Below the pieces are notes generated by a model. That model saw only the letters and a program-made list of their open reading frames with translations. It was not told where the DNA came from and did not search any database. A stretch of 64,000 bases of DNA. It comes from Desulfosarcina sp. BuS5. Lineage in GTDB: Bacteria > Desulfobacterota > Desulfobacteria > Desulfobacterales > BuS5. The first letter of the stretch is position 1; each line of letters begins with the position of its first letter. Made by a program: the position numbers and the translations under genes. The stretch spans positions 973,041 to 1,037,040 of the forward strand of contig NZ_CP087952.1 in assembly GCF_028752835.1 (NCBI RefSeq). Reading direction: 5' to 3'. Below, piece by piece: positions 9,056 through 17,858 of this stretch.

Positions 9056-9817
9056 CGGTCATCCTCCTTATATAATATTACGTGATTTGAATGACCGATA
9101 CTACCTTATTTGAATTTGTTTTTCATGCACGCTTGCCGAAAGGACACAGATCTCGGTGAACTCGTTTCCATTGATGGATCTTTAATTGATGCAGTTCTGT
9201 CCATGTACTGGGCTGATTACAGAAAAGGCGCTAAAAAAGCAAAAGGCCATTTCGGCTTTGATGTCAATCGCAAGATTCCTATAAAAATTCATCTGACAAA
9301 TGGAAATGGCGCTGAACGCCCCTTTGTCAGGTCTATCCTTACAAAAGGCCAAACAGGAATCATGGATCGGGGGTATCAATCACATAAGGATTTTGATCTT
9401 CTTCAGGATGAAAAAAAACATTTTGTTTGCCGCATCAAAGCGAAAACAACAAGAACTATTATCAAAGAGCAGCCTGTTGATCCCGACAGCTATATTTTTT
9501 ATGATGCTGTGGTTCTTCTTGGCACTCCTGGGGTAAACCAGACCAGAAAGCCGGTTCGACTGGTTGGTTATAAAATTGCCGGTGTCAAATATTTTGTGGC
9601 AACTGATCGTTATGATCTTACAGCCGAGCAGGTTGCAACCGTTTATAAGCTTAGATGGGATATCGAAACTTTTTTCAAATGGTGGAAGAAACATTTAAAA
9701 GTGTACCACTTGATTGCTCACAGTAGATATGGCCTGATGGTTCAAATCTGGGGTGTCCAAAAACTCAGTTTTGTGGCTACTTTTTTTGCTCAACTTTTGG
9801 CCCTATCATGAGTGCGA

Positions 9818-10123
9818 TTAATATCTTGGCACATTGTTGGGGTCATGAAATGCAGCATTAAAATTATCTTCCCCAACCAAATCCCGGCATTCTTTGCACT
9901 CCTGCCATATCCCTGAATGGCTGTTATTGTAATGAAAATGGCAGAGACCCTCGTGCTCGTGATGATATTGGCAATAATCTCCACCTTTTATAGATGCAAA
10001 AGAAGTGTCACAGCAAATCCATTGGTCACAACATTTTGTTTTTATTAAAGGAACAGAATCGTTTCCACAAAAGCTACAATGTTTGCCAGGGATTATTTTT
10101 GCTTGCAATCTATCATATGTCAT
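9818..10123 (-). CDS. Cys-rich, probably zinc-binding passenger protein
   Basis: 101 residues with HCSFCG, KCCDQWICCD, CHFHYNNSHSG and CKECRDL: several CxxC/CxxH pairs that should bind one or two zinc ions. There is no signal peptide or membrane segment. It is encoded inside the IS and divergent to the transposase, so it is cargo or a transposition accessory. I recall similar proteins as widespread unnamed proteins in delta-proteobacteria, but know no function. The sequence supports zinc binding only. Confidence 0.65.
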   Translation of the reverse strand: MTYDRLQAKIIPGKHCSFCGNDSVPLIKTKCCDQWICCDTSFASIKGGDYCQYHHEHEGLCHFHYNNSHSGIWQECKECRDLVGEDNFNAAFHDPNNVPRY

Positions 10124-10247
10124 TCAGGCACCTTCAATATTTTCAGTAAAATTTGCGTAGACCATAACAAAATGCCGTCAATAATTCAAAATTGCTGATT
10201 GAAAAAAATTATTATTCCCTATATATTCAAATATTTTAACCAAAAAG

Positions 10248-11899
10248 ATGGTTATTGCTATGAGTAAAGTTTCAAAATTAAAAAAAGTAGAACTGCCTGG
10301 AAAGACAAAGCAGTTGATCGTACTCGTATAATTAAGTATCAGAAAGCTGAGCTGAAACGTACTAAAAATGAACGAAATAAATACAAGTCTGAACTCCGGA
10401 AAAATAGACAAGAATTAGAACAAGAACGTAAAAAGAACACATTGTCGGTTAATAGTAAGGAGGAATTGATTTTTATTTCTTTACGCCTATTTTTGGTCGG
10501 ACACGTTGGATTCAGAGCAATATCAAGAATGTTTGGCATTTTACAAGCATACCTTGGGATAACCAAAATACCGTGCCCTCAAACGATCATTAACTGGGTC
10601 ACCAGATATTCACTATCAAAAATCTGGAACTATAAAGGGCTTTCTTCTGTTTCTTTTGATATGGATAAGATTGTAAATGGTGCTATTTGGATGATAGATA
10701 CCTCAATAGCATTGGGAGCTGGTAAAATTCTTGCTATTTTGGAGCTTAGAACTGATCATTTTAAAAATCATGAAGGTGCTCCAACTCTTGAAAACATCAA
10801 TTGTGTAGCAATTTCAGTGGCGAAATCATGGACTGGAGAATCCATTGCAAATTTTTTACAAAAGGTGATTCTCATCACCGGAAAACCTGCTGCATATTTG
10901 AAAGACGGAGGAATGGACCTCATGAAAGGTGTCAGACTCCTAAATGAAAGAGGATTTTCAAGTTTCTCCATTGATGATATTTCTCATGTTGTTGCCAATC
11001 TATTAAAAAAAGAATATACAAAACATCCTTCGTATGACTGTTTTATCTCTGCTTGCGGACAAGCCTCAAAAAAATTTAAGCAAACAGTACTTGCATTTTT
11101 TGCACCCCCAAAGGTTTCGACAAAAGCTCGATTCATGAATATTCATCGAATGGTGAAATGGGCTGAAATGGTTCTTAAGCACTCACCACGGGGGCGAGTT
11201 TCAAAGGACTCTGTAGTTTCAAAACTTAGGAATTATCTTGGTAAACTTCCTGAATATAAACAGTTTATCAAGCGATTTCTTCGTGATGCATCTCCTCTTT
11301 TAAAAAGCCAGGAAATTCTTAAAGCTCAAGGCTTGAATATGAAAACCTACAAAGAGTGCAAAGAACTTTTAAAAAATATCCCTCAAAGCTCTCAAGTACG
11401 TATCGGTTTTATTACCTGGATGGAAAAACAATTAATAGTCGCTGAATCATTGGGCATGGGCAATACTGGAATGCCTATTTGTTCTGATAATATTGAATCC
11501 CTGTTTGGACTTGGTAAAACACATGGTACAGGAGAAGTAAAAGATGCAAACCGAATTGCACTTCGTTTACCGGCTTTTTGCGGATCTGTGAATAGAGAAT
11601 CCGTTCGGATGGCAATGGGCGTTACAGTAAAGGAACAACAGGAAGTTGAAAATAAGTTGTTGTCTTTAACTCGGCAGCGCCGAAAAATTTTACCAACCCC
11701 CGGAAGCCTTACAGATAGTTTGTCAACTGAGTTTGACTGTGGTTTAACTCTTCTACCGGTGCCAAAAAATGATGAAAAATCAAAAGATGTAACTGATATT
11801 ACAGCAAATTTTGAACAATTAGGTGGGCCCGTAAATAAGTTTACAAAACAACCTTATGCGCCCAATAATGCTGAATATAATAACCGTGCCGCAGCTTAA
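10248..11899 (+). CDS. DDE-type transposase, two frames joined at an A7 run
   Basis: The 485-codon main frame (from 10442) extends upstream, open to 10268, as a Lys/Glu-rich coiled coil without a start codon. A short frame starting at ATG 10248/10260 (MSKVSKLKK) meets it at TTAAAAAAAGT (10278-10288). A -1 slip on A AAA AAA would give a continuous protein of about 545 residues with a typical transposase N-terminus. Candidate catalytic residues are the Asp in MIDTS, the Asp in LKDGGMD and the Glu in SDNIESLFGLGK. Either this is programmed frameshifting, common in ISs, or a one-base loss. The next bases to the IS end carry no gene. Confidence 0.75.
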
Positions 11900-12271
11900 T
11901 AAGCATTTGTTTGACCACATTCAAATATAAATAATGGGTATTATCAACATGTTAATGCTTTGTTTATAAATGGAGCAAATTGACATACATAACTTATATT
12001 CTGAAGGGGGGGCCAAATCCTGAGCAAGCTAATTATGGGGATTTAGACACCCCAGTTCAAATCCTTGCGGGGTTAATAACCTACCTGCTTATGGCCATAT
12101 ACTGCCATGAACAGTTTAATGAACCTGTATCAATAAAGAGGATTCGTCAGCTTAGAAATACCATCCAGAACGAATTACGTACTGACGAAAAAAACGTATG
12201 GTCTAATAATCTGATTATCAAAGAGCAAATGCTATATGCAAAAACTTAACCGGACACTACTGTATTTGACA

Positions 12272-13179
12272 GGAATTTTTACAATTTTTCCCATGCATTC
12301 AGAAAAGGTCGGAGCCAACACATGGCAATCAAAGATTTACGTGAGCAATGCTTGAAGCAGAATATCAGCTGGATAGTAAGCGCAGATATTACAGGACTAT
12401 TTGACAATATTAATCACGAGTTACTTAAAGACATGATACGTCGGAGAGTAAGTGACGGCGGAATGATTCGCCTGATAGGGAAGTGGTTGAATGCAGGCGT
12501 AATGGAGGAAGGCAACCTGACGTACTCTGAAACGGGCACTCCACAGGGAGGAGTAATTTCCCCTGTGCTCAGTAATATCTTTCTTCATTATGTTTTAGAT
12601 GACTGGTACGTGAAAGAAGTGATCCCCCGGATGAAAGGGAGATGCTCCATCATACGCTGGGCGGATGATTTCATCCTCGGGTTCGAGTATGAAAAAGACG
12701 CATTGCGTGTCATGGATGTATTACCCAGGCGGTTCGAACAGTTCGAGCTGTCACTTCACCCGGAAAAGACAAAACTGATTCGATTTTCCAAACGCATTAG
12801 CGGAAAGGGAAACGGGACGTTTGATTTTTTAGGGTTTACATTTTACTGGTCAAAATCATTAAAAGGGTACATGGTAATAAAGAAAAAGACGGCAAGAAAG
12901 CGTTCAAGCCGTTTTATGAAGAGAATATGGATATGGTGCAAGGATAACCGTCATAAGCCAATGGCCGAGCAGTATGAGATTCTTTGCAGTAAACTGCGAG
13001 GTTTTTACCAGTACTTTGGAGTAATAAGTAACTACAAAGTGCTGGAAGTTGTGTTTGAATATACTGAGAAAGCATGGCGTCGATGGTTAAGCCGAAGAAG
13101 TCACAAGGGCGAAGTAATGTTCGAGGACTTGCGCACAACATACCCACTGCCATTACCCAAAATAGTCCATAATATTTGA
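12272..13179 (+). pseudogene. Group II intron reverse transcriptase/maturase, 3' part (I1)
   Basis: Continues the protein begun at 2387, from ...RNFYNFSHAF onward. It retains the catalytic SADITGLFD, QGGVISP and WADD motifs and the maturase X region. An internal ATG at 12322 opens a 285-codon frame. The C-terminus reads LPKIVHNI instead of LPRIVHNI in the other copies, a private substitution. Confidence 0.85.
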
Positions 13180-13333
13180 TGCCGTAAGGGCTGCAAAGTT
13201 ATACGCCAAACGGGGTGTCTCCTGTTTGGTTGATAATCCGGTAAAAAGGATTTGAACCGAGGAACCGTATGAGGGAAATCTTCACGTACGGATCTGTAGG
13301 GGGGGCGTCGGGTAACCGATGCTCCTACCTGGA

Positions 13334-13445
13334 ACCCGACCGCCAACAGCGGTGTTTTTTTTGAAACGCTCTCTTCCGCATAAATGTTGTCGTTTGCGTA
13401 AGGCTTTTTTCCGCATGTTGGCGGCCGGTGAGCTTGTCGTTAGCG
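13334..13445. other. attC body downstream of intron I1
   Basis: CACC-CGA-CCGCCAACA (13333 onward, including the exon C at 1707) pairs with TGTTGGCGGCCGGTG near 13421, leaving one unpaired A in the left arm. The site ends CTTGTCGTTAGCGC, whose GTT opens the next cassette. Between the arms lies a spacer of about 70 nt. Confidence 0.75.
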
Positions 13446-13489
13446 CAAAATCATCTTTAATTTAATTCTGATTAGGGTATAATAAAGAT

Positions 13490-13795
13490 ATGATAGAAAC
13501 TATTCTGTCCCAAAATAAAATTCCTATTCGTTTGACGGATGAGAGGTGGGCACATATTACTGAAGAACACTGTGAATTAGCAGGGATGCGTTTGGAAGTA
13601 TTGGAAGCTATAGAAAACCCATCCAGAATTTTAGCTGGAGGAGAGGAAGAACTTTTGGGTATTCGAGAAATTGAAAAAGGTAAGTTTCTTGTTGTGGTAT
13701 ACCGTGAACTAAACAATGATGGATTTATCATCACTGCTTTTTTAACACGCAGGATAAAATCTCTTAATAGGAGAAAACAGATATGGCCGAAATAG
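13490..13795 (+). CDS. Small protein of a TA-like pair (DUF4258/phage-type toxin fold suspected)
   Basis: 101 residues, no signal peptide. The ...DERWAHITEEHCELAG... opening and the ...GKFLVVVYRELNNDGFIITAFLTRRI... strands resemble small RelE/DUF4258-like proteins that pair with DUF2283 partners. It overlaps the next gene by 13 nt, which indicates coupling. It lies inside the cassette bounded by GTTAGCGC (13439) and GCGCTAAC (14029). The toxin role is inferred from the pairing and not shown. Confidence 0.55.
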   Translation: MIETILSQNKIPIRLTDERWAHITEEHCELAGMRLEVLEAIENPSRILAGGEEELLGIREIEKGKFLVVVYRELNNDGFIITAFLTRRIKSLNRRKQIWPK

Positions 13796-14010
13796 CTATG
13801 CAGAATTATCTAAATTTAATACCCACAGTAAAACAATCTCCAAAGGGATATTTATGGTCATCATATGATTCCGAGGCAGATGTACTTTATATTAATTTCA
13901 AAAAACCAAGTCATGCTACTGATAGTGAACTCACAGATGAAGATATAATTATACGCTATGAAGGTGAAACTATTGTGGGTATTACTATTTTACATGCGAG
14001 CAAACGGTAA
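13783..14010 (+). CDS. DUF2283 family protein, putative antitoxin partner
   Basis: 75 residues with the DUF2283 core: DSEADVLYINF, then an acidic loop (DSELTDEDIIIRYEGETIVGITIL). TAGGAG lies 12 nt upstream of ATG 13783, within the end of the preceding gene. DUF2283 proteins are common second genes in small two-gene modules, and many cassettes carry them. It ends 18 nt before the attC-like site. Confidence 0.75.
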   Translation: MAEIAMQNYLNLIPTVKQSPKGYLWSSYDSEADVLYINFKKPSHATDSELTDEDIIIRYEGETIVGITILHASKR

Positions 14011-14028
14011 AAATTGGTTATTTTAAAT

Positions 14029-14159
14029 GCGCTAACAAATCATTTCAAGGGACAAGCGGGCAGCGCGGTTTTTTGGAGTTTAGTCTTACTGGCCAAGCCC
14101 CAGGTTAATCAAAGTTGATTGCTGCAAATCCCGCTTGCCCCTGAACTCAACCGTTCGGT
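14029..14159. other. attC-like site (DUF2283 cassette)
   Basis: GCGCTAAC (14029-14036) is the reverse complement of the cassette start GTTAGCGC (13439). Inner arms TTCAAGGGACAAGCGGG and CCCGCTTGCCCCTGAA pair with one extra A on the left. The following cassette opens at GTTCGGTC (14153). Confidence 0.8.
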
Positions 14160-14184
14160 CAACATCAAACGATAGGAGATCATA

Positions 14185-14403
14185 ATGAAGGCAGAATTCA
14201 CAGCAATCATAGAAGCCGCACCCGAGGGCGGCTTCTGGGCTATCTGCCCGGAGGTGCCTGGTGCCAATGGACAGGGTGAGACAATAGAGGAAACCAAGGC
14301 TAATTTGCGACAGGCTATTGAGTTGATCTTGGAGGATCGCAAGGCTGACATCCTCCGAGGGCTGCCTGATGACACTATCCAAGATACGGTGATGATTGGA
14401 TGA
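14185..14403 (+). CDS. hicB: HicB-family antitoxin
   Basis: 72 residues with the partial RNase-H-like HicB fold: AIIEAAPEGGFWAICPEVPGANGQGETIEETKANLRQAIELILED. AGGAG lies upstream of ATG 14185. It lacks a long C-terminal DNA-binding domain, as in many short HicB proteins. Its stop overlaps the hicA start (ATGA at 14400-14403). The toxin gene directly downstream is destroyed by an IS3-type element after six codons, so this antitoxin is now orphaned. Confidence 0.85.
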   Translation: MKAEFTAIIEAAPEGGFWAICPEVPGANGQGETIEETKANLRQAIELILEDRKADILRGLPDDTIQDTVMIG

Positions 14404-14418
14404 AGCGACGGGACCTGG
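14400..14418 (+). pseudogene. hicA: hicA toxin start, truncated by IS3-type insertion
   Basis: ATG at 14400 reads MKRRDL, the conserved HicA N-terminus, and is coupled to hicB by an ATGA overlap. The frame then enters IS sequence (GTATAATACTCCCC) and stops. I could not find the rest of hicA downstream of the IS. Confidence 0.7.
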
Positions 14419-14497
14419 TATAATACTCCCCAAAAACTGGACAGTTGTTTAAGGTGTAAAATGAGTATATCCTGATCAACAAAAAGGAGGCTCATCA

Positions 14498-14788
14498 ATG
14501 GGTAAAATTCGAAAAAATTACAGTGCATCATTCAAAGCTAAAGTAGCGCTTGAAACGGTTAAAAAGGAAAAGACGATTTCTCAACTATCTAGTGAATATG
14601 GAGTTCATTCAAATCAAATAAATCAATGGCGAAAGCGTCTATTAGAAGAATTGCCCGATATATTTTCAAAAAAGCGTCAAAAAAAAGAAAAAGACGCTGA
14701 AGAATTCCAGGCGGAGCTTTACCAGCAAATCGGCCAATTAAAGGTCGAATTGGACTGGCTAAAAAAAAAATCTAACCTTCTCAATTGA
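14498..14788 (+). CDS. IS3-family OrfA
   Basis: 96 residues with a helix-turn-helix (FKAKVALETVKKEKTISQLSSEYGVHSNQINQWRKRL) and a C-terminal leucine-zipper-like helix (QLKVELDWLKKK). It binds the IS ends in studied relatives. AGGAGG lies upstream. The frame ends just after an A10 run (14761-14770), where most IS3 elements shift frame to make an OrfAB fusion. Confidence 0.9.
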   Translation: MGKIRKNYSASFKAKVALETVKKEKTISQLSSEYGVHSNQINQWRKRLLEELPDIFSKKRQKKEKDAEEFQAELYQQIGQLKVELDWLKKKSNLLN

Positions 14789-15617
14789 TATAAAGCGTCA
14801 ATACATTGAGCCGAATCATTCTTTGATACCGGTAATGCGCCAGTGTGATCTTTTGGGAATAAACAGATCAACCTATTACTATCAATCCTGCAAAGATGAG
14901 AGCTATAACCTGGCTCTCATGCGATTGATAGACGAAGAATATACCCGATATCCGTTCTACGGTGTTGAAAAAATGACGGCCGTATTAAAGCGACAAGGGC
15001 ACACTGTTAATCCTAAACGAATAAGACGTTTGATGCGGCTTATGGGACTTGAAGCTATATATCCAAAACCAAATTTGAGCAAAGCATCAAAAGAGCATAA
15101 AATTTATCCATACTTGCTGCGAGGCGTTTCCATTGAGCAAGTTGACCAGGTGTGGTCAACGGATATTACCTATATCCGTTTGAATTCAGGTTTTATCTAT
15201 CTTGTAGCAGTGATAGACTGGTTTAGTCGGTATGTCCTGAGCTACGAATTTTCAACCACATTGGATAAGGATTTTTGTATAAAAGCCTTACAGGGTGCCT
15301 TAAAAATTGCAAAACCTAAGATTTTTAACACGGATCAAGGCAGTCAGTTTACCAGTGATGCCTTTACCGGCGTTTTAAAAAAAGCCGATGTGAAGATCAG
15401 CATGGACGGCCGGGGCCGTGCTCTGGATAACATTTTCGTAGAGCGCCTTTGGCGTACCGTGAAATATGAACGTGTTTATCTTCACAATTATGAGACCGTC
15501 AGGGAGGCTATTCAAAACATTGGAGAATATTTTGGCTTTTACAATAATGAACGACTCCATCAATCTTTGGATTACCAGACCCCGGCAGAGATATATTTTA
15601 AAACTTTTCCAGGGTAA
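14763..15617 (+). CDS. IS3-family OrfB, integrase-core transposase
   Basis: The frame is open from the A10 run (KKNLTFSIDIKRQYIEPNHS), so it reads as a continuation of OrfA after a frame change. The first internal start is TTG 14823. It contains the rve core with Asp in WSTDITY, Asp in NTDQGSQF and Glu in FVERLWRT (DDE). The shift needed from OrfA is +1 (or -2) rather than the usual -1. This suggests slippage with a different step or a recent one-base change in the A run. Confidence 0.88.
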   Translation, partial: KKNLTFSIDIKRQYIEPNHSLIPVMRQCDLLGINRSTYYYQSCKDESYNLALMRLIDEEYTRYPFYGVEKMTAVLKRQGHTVNPKRIRRLMRLMGLEAIYPKPNLSKASKEHKIYPYLLRGVSIEQVDQVWSTDITYIRLNSGFIYLVAVIDWFSRYVLSYEFSTTLDKDFCIKALQGALKIAKPKIFNTDQGSQFTSDAFTGVLKKADVKISMDGRGRALDNIFVERLWRTVKYERVYLHNYETVREAIQNIGEYFGFYNNERLHQSLDYQTPAEIYFKTFPG

Positions 15618-15755
15618 TTTCAGAACCACTTTGTATAATTAATTAGAATACCATTAAGTCGTATTGATATTATAAAAAATGTTTCCTGCTGCAAACAAGA
15701 TAAAAGCGTACTATCCAACACATAATCAGTTGGTAGTAGAGTTTGTTTGAATATT

Positions 15756-15815
15756 GCATAACGCTAATCAAATATATAGCGTATTTTTAGGATGATTTTT
15801 TGAATAGCGTTGCAC
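15756..15815. other. Possible attC-like site
   Basis: GCATAACGCTAATCAAA pairs with TTTGAATAGCGTTGC, and the right end GTTGCAC could open a cassette. I found no matching partner sequence for either boundary within reach, since the neighbourhood has been rebuilt by two ISs. Confidence 0.4.
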
Positions 15816-15851
15816 TTAATTCAACATACTATATGTTTTGGAGGTAAAAAA

Positions 15852-16049
15852 ATGAGAGGAGGAAAACGTGCAGGGGCTGGTCGAAAAAAGAAACCAGACC
15901 ATTTGAAACGAGAGCTTGTGACAATTAGATTACCACAGTGGATGATTTCACAGCTCAAGAGGAATGGTCAAATTGGTTATTTAATTGAGAGTCAATTGGC
16001 GAAAAAAGATTTTTTGAATTTGCCGGATGATTACGAAATTGATAGTTAA
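15852..16049 (+). CDS. Small basic protein, unknown
   Basis: 65 residues. It starts MRGGKRAGAGRKKKPDHLKR, a basic GAGRK-type N-terminus, followed by an amphipathic segment (TIRLPQWMISQLKRNGQIGYLIESQLAKK) that could be a ribbon-helix-helix DNA-binding fold. GGAGG lies 9 nt before ATG 15852. It may be an orphan antitoxin-like regulator in a damaged cassette. No partner toxin is visible in the roughly 290 nt up to the next IS, where I see no other gene. Confidence 0.6.
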   Translation: MRGGKRAGAGRKKKPDHLKRELVTIRLPQWMISQLKRNGQIGYLIESQLAKKDFLNLPDDYEIDS

Positions 16050-16340
16050 GATCGGACAAATTAAAGGAAGTAACAGGCAAGATTTATCAGCAATGGTGAT
16101 CAATGTGAGGTTGTAAAAATAATATATTTTGGTGAATGCCCTATTCAACGTGCGGCATAAGTTATAAACATATTAATATTGAATTTTAACAGTATGTTAA
16201 TGAGATACAAAAAAGTTATAAACATTTTATCAATAAGTTATGAACATTTTAGAATGGTATTATTATTTATTAAATCAATTAGTTAAGTTGTTTATGAACA
16301 TTTTTATGATAAACAGAAACATATTTTTTTTATTTACTAT

Positions 16341-17852
16341 CTCAAGTTTTCGAAAAATAGTTCCTGTAAAAATTGACATCTGGCATATTTTTTGCTATGC
16401 GGCCTTTTTCATAGGAGCAGCAACATCCCCATTAATAACAACTAACTCTTTGTATTTCTTACGATTGCGGTTCATGTTAGCCCTGCTGAATTCAACCAGT
16501 TTGTTAACGAAATCCTCATCGGATTGTACTCGCAAGACAAACGCTTCCAAATTTTCGTTTTGCGCTCGGCGAACTATTGAAGGAATCGTTAATGGTTCCT
16601 TTGGCAGTTTTCCAACAGTGCATTGCTTGTAATTCTCCAAATGGAGGAGGAAGTCAATCCAGGACACCAGGTACAACGCTAGTGTTGCGCCTTGTTCACT
16701 CCTGATAGTGGCTCCCTCCATATCGGACAACTGCTTTGCATTCTTGAAAAACTCCTCAATAACCCAGCGGTGGCTATAAACAGAAATGATTTTGGTGGCT
16801 TCCCAGGTGAGACAATTGGTGAGGAGATACTTGATGGTTTGAGTGGCAGGGTCGTGACTTTCAACTATTCGATGTTTGCCAGGTATGGCATTCAAGCGAA
16901 CTGTTGAAGCCTTGGTTATGTAAAGTGCTTTTTCCTTTTGACCTGTTTCCGGGTCGGCAGGAAATCCACAACGAACAAAGGTTGTTATTTTTTCAAAATA
17001 TTTTGCTAATCCAACAAGATCGTATTGATATTTTGCTAATCGTCCCTTTGGAGTTAACTTTGGTTCTTTGCATGATTCTCTTATCTTGAGATTAGCTTTT
17101 ATCTCAAGCACATAGTCAAGATTAAGCCGATTAAGCTCCTTGATAAATGGCGATATTCCAAACCAGGAGTCGGCAAGAACAATACACTTTGGAAACCCTT
17201 TTAATATGGCCCACTCCATCATTTCTACTGCAAGATCATATTTGGTTATGCAGTCACACCGTTTACCGCGTTGCCAAGGCATAAGAGTACCGGTTCCCTT
17301 GTGATATACTCGAAAAGCAATGGGGAATTTGATAAGTGCCCCATCACTATAATAGAGGAAAACAATGCAAGTTGCTTTTAAATTGGTTCCAAGTGCATGA
17401 TCGAACAATATGAAAACACCATGAATCCATTTACAAAATTTGGTATGATGTTTCATGGTATCATCTATGATGAAATAGCCATGAGAAATTTTGTATGTGT
17501 TGAGTGTCTGAAGCAAATAGAGCATTTGCAATTCATCTGTACAAATTTTTGCATTCGAAAAAAGATAGGAAAGTGTGCTCACTGCTTTCTCTTTCAGCAA
17601 CATACAGCTAATTTCAGTAAGATGTAGACGTGACCCTAATATTAATGCTGTAGCAACCAAGGTAAAGTCATACATCTGGGCATTCGTCAGTGCGGGTTGA
17701 AGAAAAGAGAGACCACTTACAACAAAACCAAGCCGTTTGGCACATGGAATTTTCATTTGTTCTCCTTGATGTATATGTGAGAAAAAAAATGAACCAAACT
17801 ATTTTGACACGTTTTGTTAATTTTGTCTACTATTATTTTTCGAAAACTTGAG
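16341..17852 (-). mobile_element. IS with DDE transposase (IS4/IS701/IS1634-like group)
   Basis: 1512 bp, with inverted ends CTCAAGTTTTCGAAAAATA on both sides and the 6-bp duplication TACTAT (16335-16340, 17853-17858). One transposase gene fills it. Confidence 0.85.
16395..17756 (-). CDS. DDE transposase
   Basis: 453 residues. The RNase-H-like core shows Asp in FIIDDTMKHH, Asp in VLADSWFGI and Glu in HRWVIEEFFKNAKQL, the spacing of the IS4 superfamily. The N-terminal domain is helical. It is the only gene of the 1512-bp element. I cannot separate IS701 from IS1634 with confidence; the 6-bp target duplication leans to the latter. The gene looks intact. Confidence 0.85.
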   Translation of the reverse strand: MKIPCAKRLGFVVSGLSFLQPALTNAQMYDFTLVATALILGSRLHLTEISCMLLKEKAVSTLSYLFSNAKICTDELQMLYLLQTLNTYKISHGYFIIDDTMKHHTKFCKWIHGVFILFDHALGTNLKATCIVFLYYSDGALIKFPIAFRVYHKGTGTLMPWQRGKRCDCITKYDLAVEMMEWAILKGFPKCIVLADSWFGISPFIKELNRLNLDYVLEIKANLKIRESCKEPKLTPKGRLAKYQYDLVGLAKYFEKITTFVRCGFPADPETGQKEKALYITKASTVRLNAIPGKHRIVESHDPATQTIKYLLTNCLTWEATKIISVYSHRWVIEEFFKNAKQLSDMEGATIRSEQGATLALYLVSWIDFLLHLENYKQCTVGKLPKEPLTIPSIVRRAQNENLEAFVLRVQSDEDFVNKLVEFSRANMNRNRKKYKELVVINGDVAAPMKKAA

Positions 17853-17858
17853 TACTAT

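Larger units (their letters stand above)
5701..9147 (-). mobile_element. IS66-family element, copy 1, with DruA-like passenger
   Basis: 3447 bp with terminal repeats GTGTCCTTTCGGCAAGCGTGCAT and its complement, flanked by the 8-bp duplication AGATCTCG. The 8-bp size is standard for IS66. Four genes run tnpA-tnpB-druA-like-tnpC on the minus strand. It is inserted in the IS4 transposase at codon GAT CTC. It is near-identical to the copy at 22523-25968, so recent transposition is likely. Confidence 0.93.
9749..12054 (+). mobile_element. Unclassified IS with zinc-protein passenger
   Basis: 2306 bp, ends TGGGGTGTCCAAA... and ...TTTAGACACCCCA, flanked by the 9-bp duplication GTTCAAATC (9740-9748, 12055-12063). 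It encodes a large DDE-type transposase on the plus strand and a small Cys-rich protein on the minus strand near the left end. A 368-bp internally deleted relative with the same ends lies at 43184-43551. I cannot assign it to a named IS family from sequence alone. Confidence 0.9.
3056..12249 (+). pseudogene. IS4-type DDE transposase, broken into four pieces
   Basis: The coding pieces 3056-3304, 5574-5700, 9156-9748 and 12064-12249 reassemble exactly into the 384-residue transposase seen intact at 59291-60445. The breaks are, in order, intron I2, IS66 and the unclassified IS, each with a verifiable junction against the intact copy. No single piece contains the full catalytic core, so this copy is dead unless intron I2 splices and the two ISs excise. 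Confidence 0.9.
2916..12262 (+). mobile_element. IS4-family-type element, copy 1 (carries three further insertions)
   Basis: Ends CAGTAGTGTCCGGTTAGG... and ...CCGGACACTACTG, flanked by the 9-bp duplication TATTTGACA (2907-2915 and 12263-12271). Removing intron I2 (3305-5573), IS66 (5701-9147 plus 8-bp TSD) and the unclassified IS (9749-12054 plus 9-bp TSD) leaves 1308 bp. That matches the uninterrupted copies at 59150-60458 and 61807-63114. Confidence 0.92.
1708..13333 (+). mobile_element. Group II intron copy I1 (T8 subtype), interrupted by an IS nest
   Basis: Starts TCGTGCCAAG and ends ...ACCTGGA. The intron proper is 1708-2915 plus 12272-13333, which sum to 2270 bp once the 9-bp target duplication is counted. 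An IS4-type element (2916-12262) separates the halves. The 5' exon is the gene-less cassette's attC (AAC + 10 nt). The 3' exon, CACCCGACCGCCAACA onward, pairs with TGTTGGCGGCCGGTG near 13421 to form the rest of an attC body. Because the reverse transcriptase gene is split by the IS, this copy cannot supply its own maturase. Confidence 0.9.
14419..15645 (+). mobile_element. IS3-family element (approximate ends)
   Basis: Carries the orfA/orfB pair typical of the IS3 family. The left limit is set by the end of the hicA reading frame. The right limit is only estimated from the orfB stop because I see no clear matching inverted repeat or target duplication. Confidence 0.75.
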
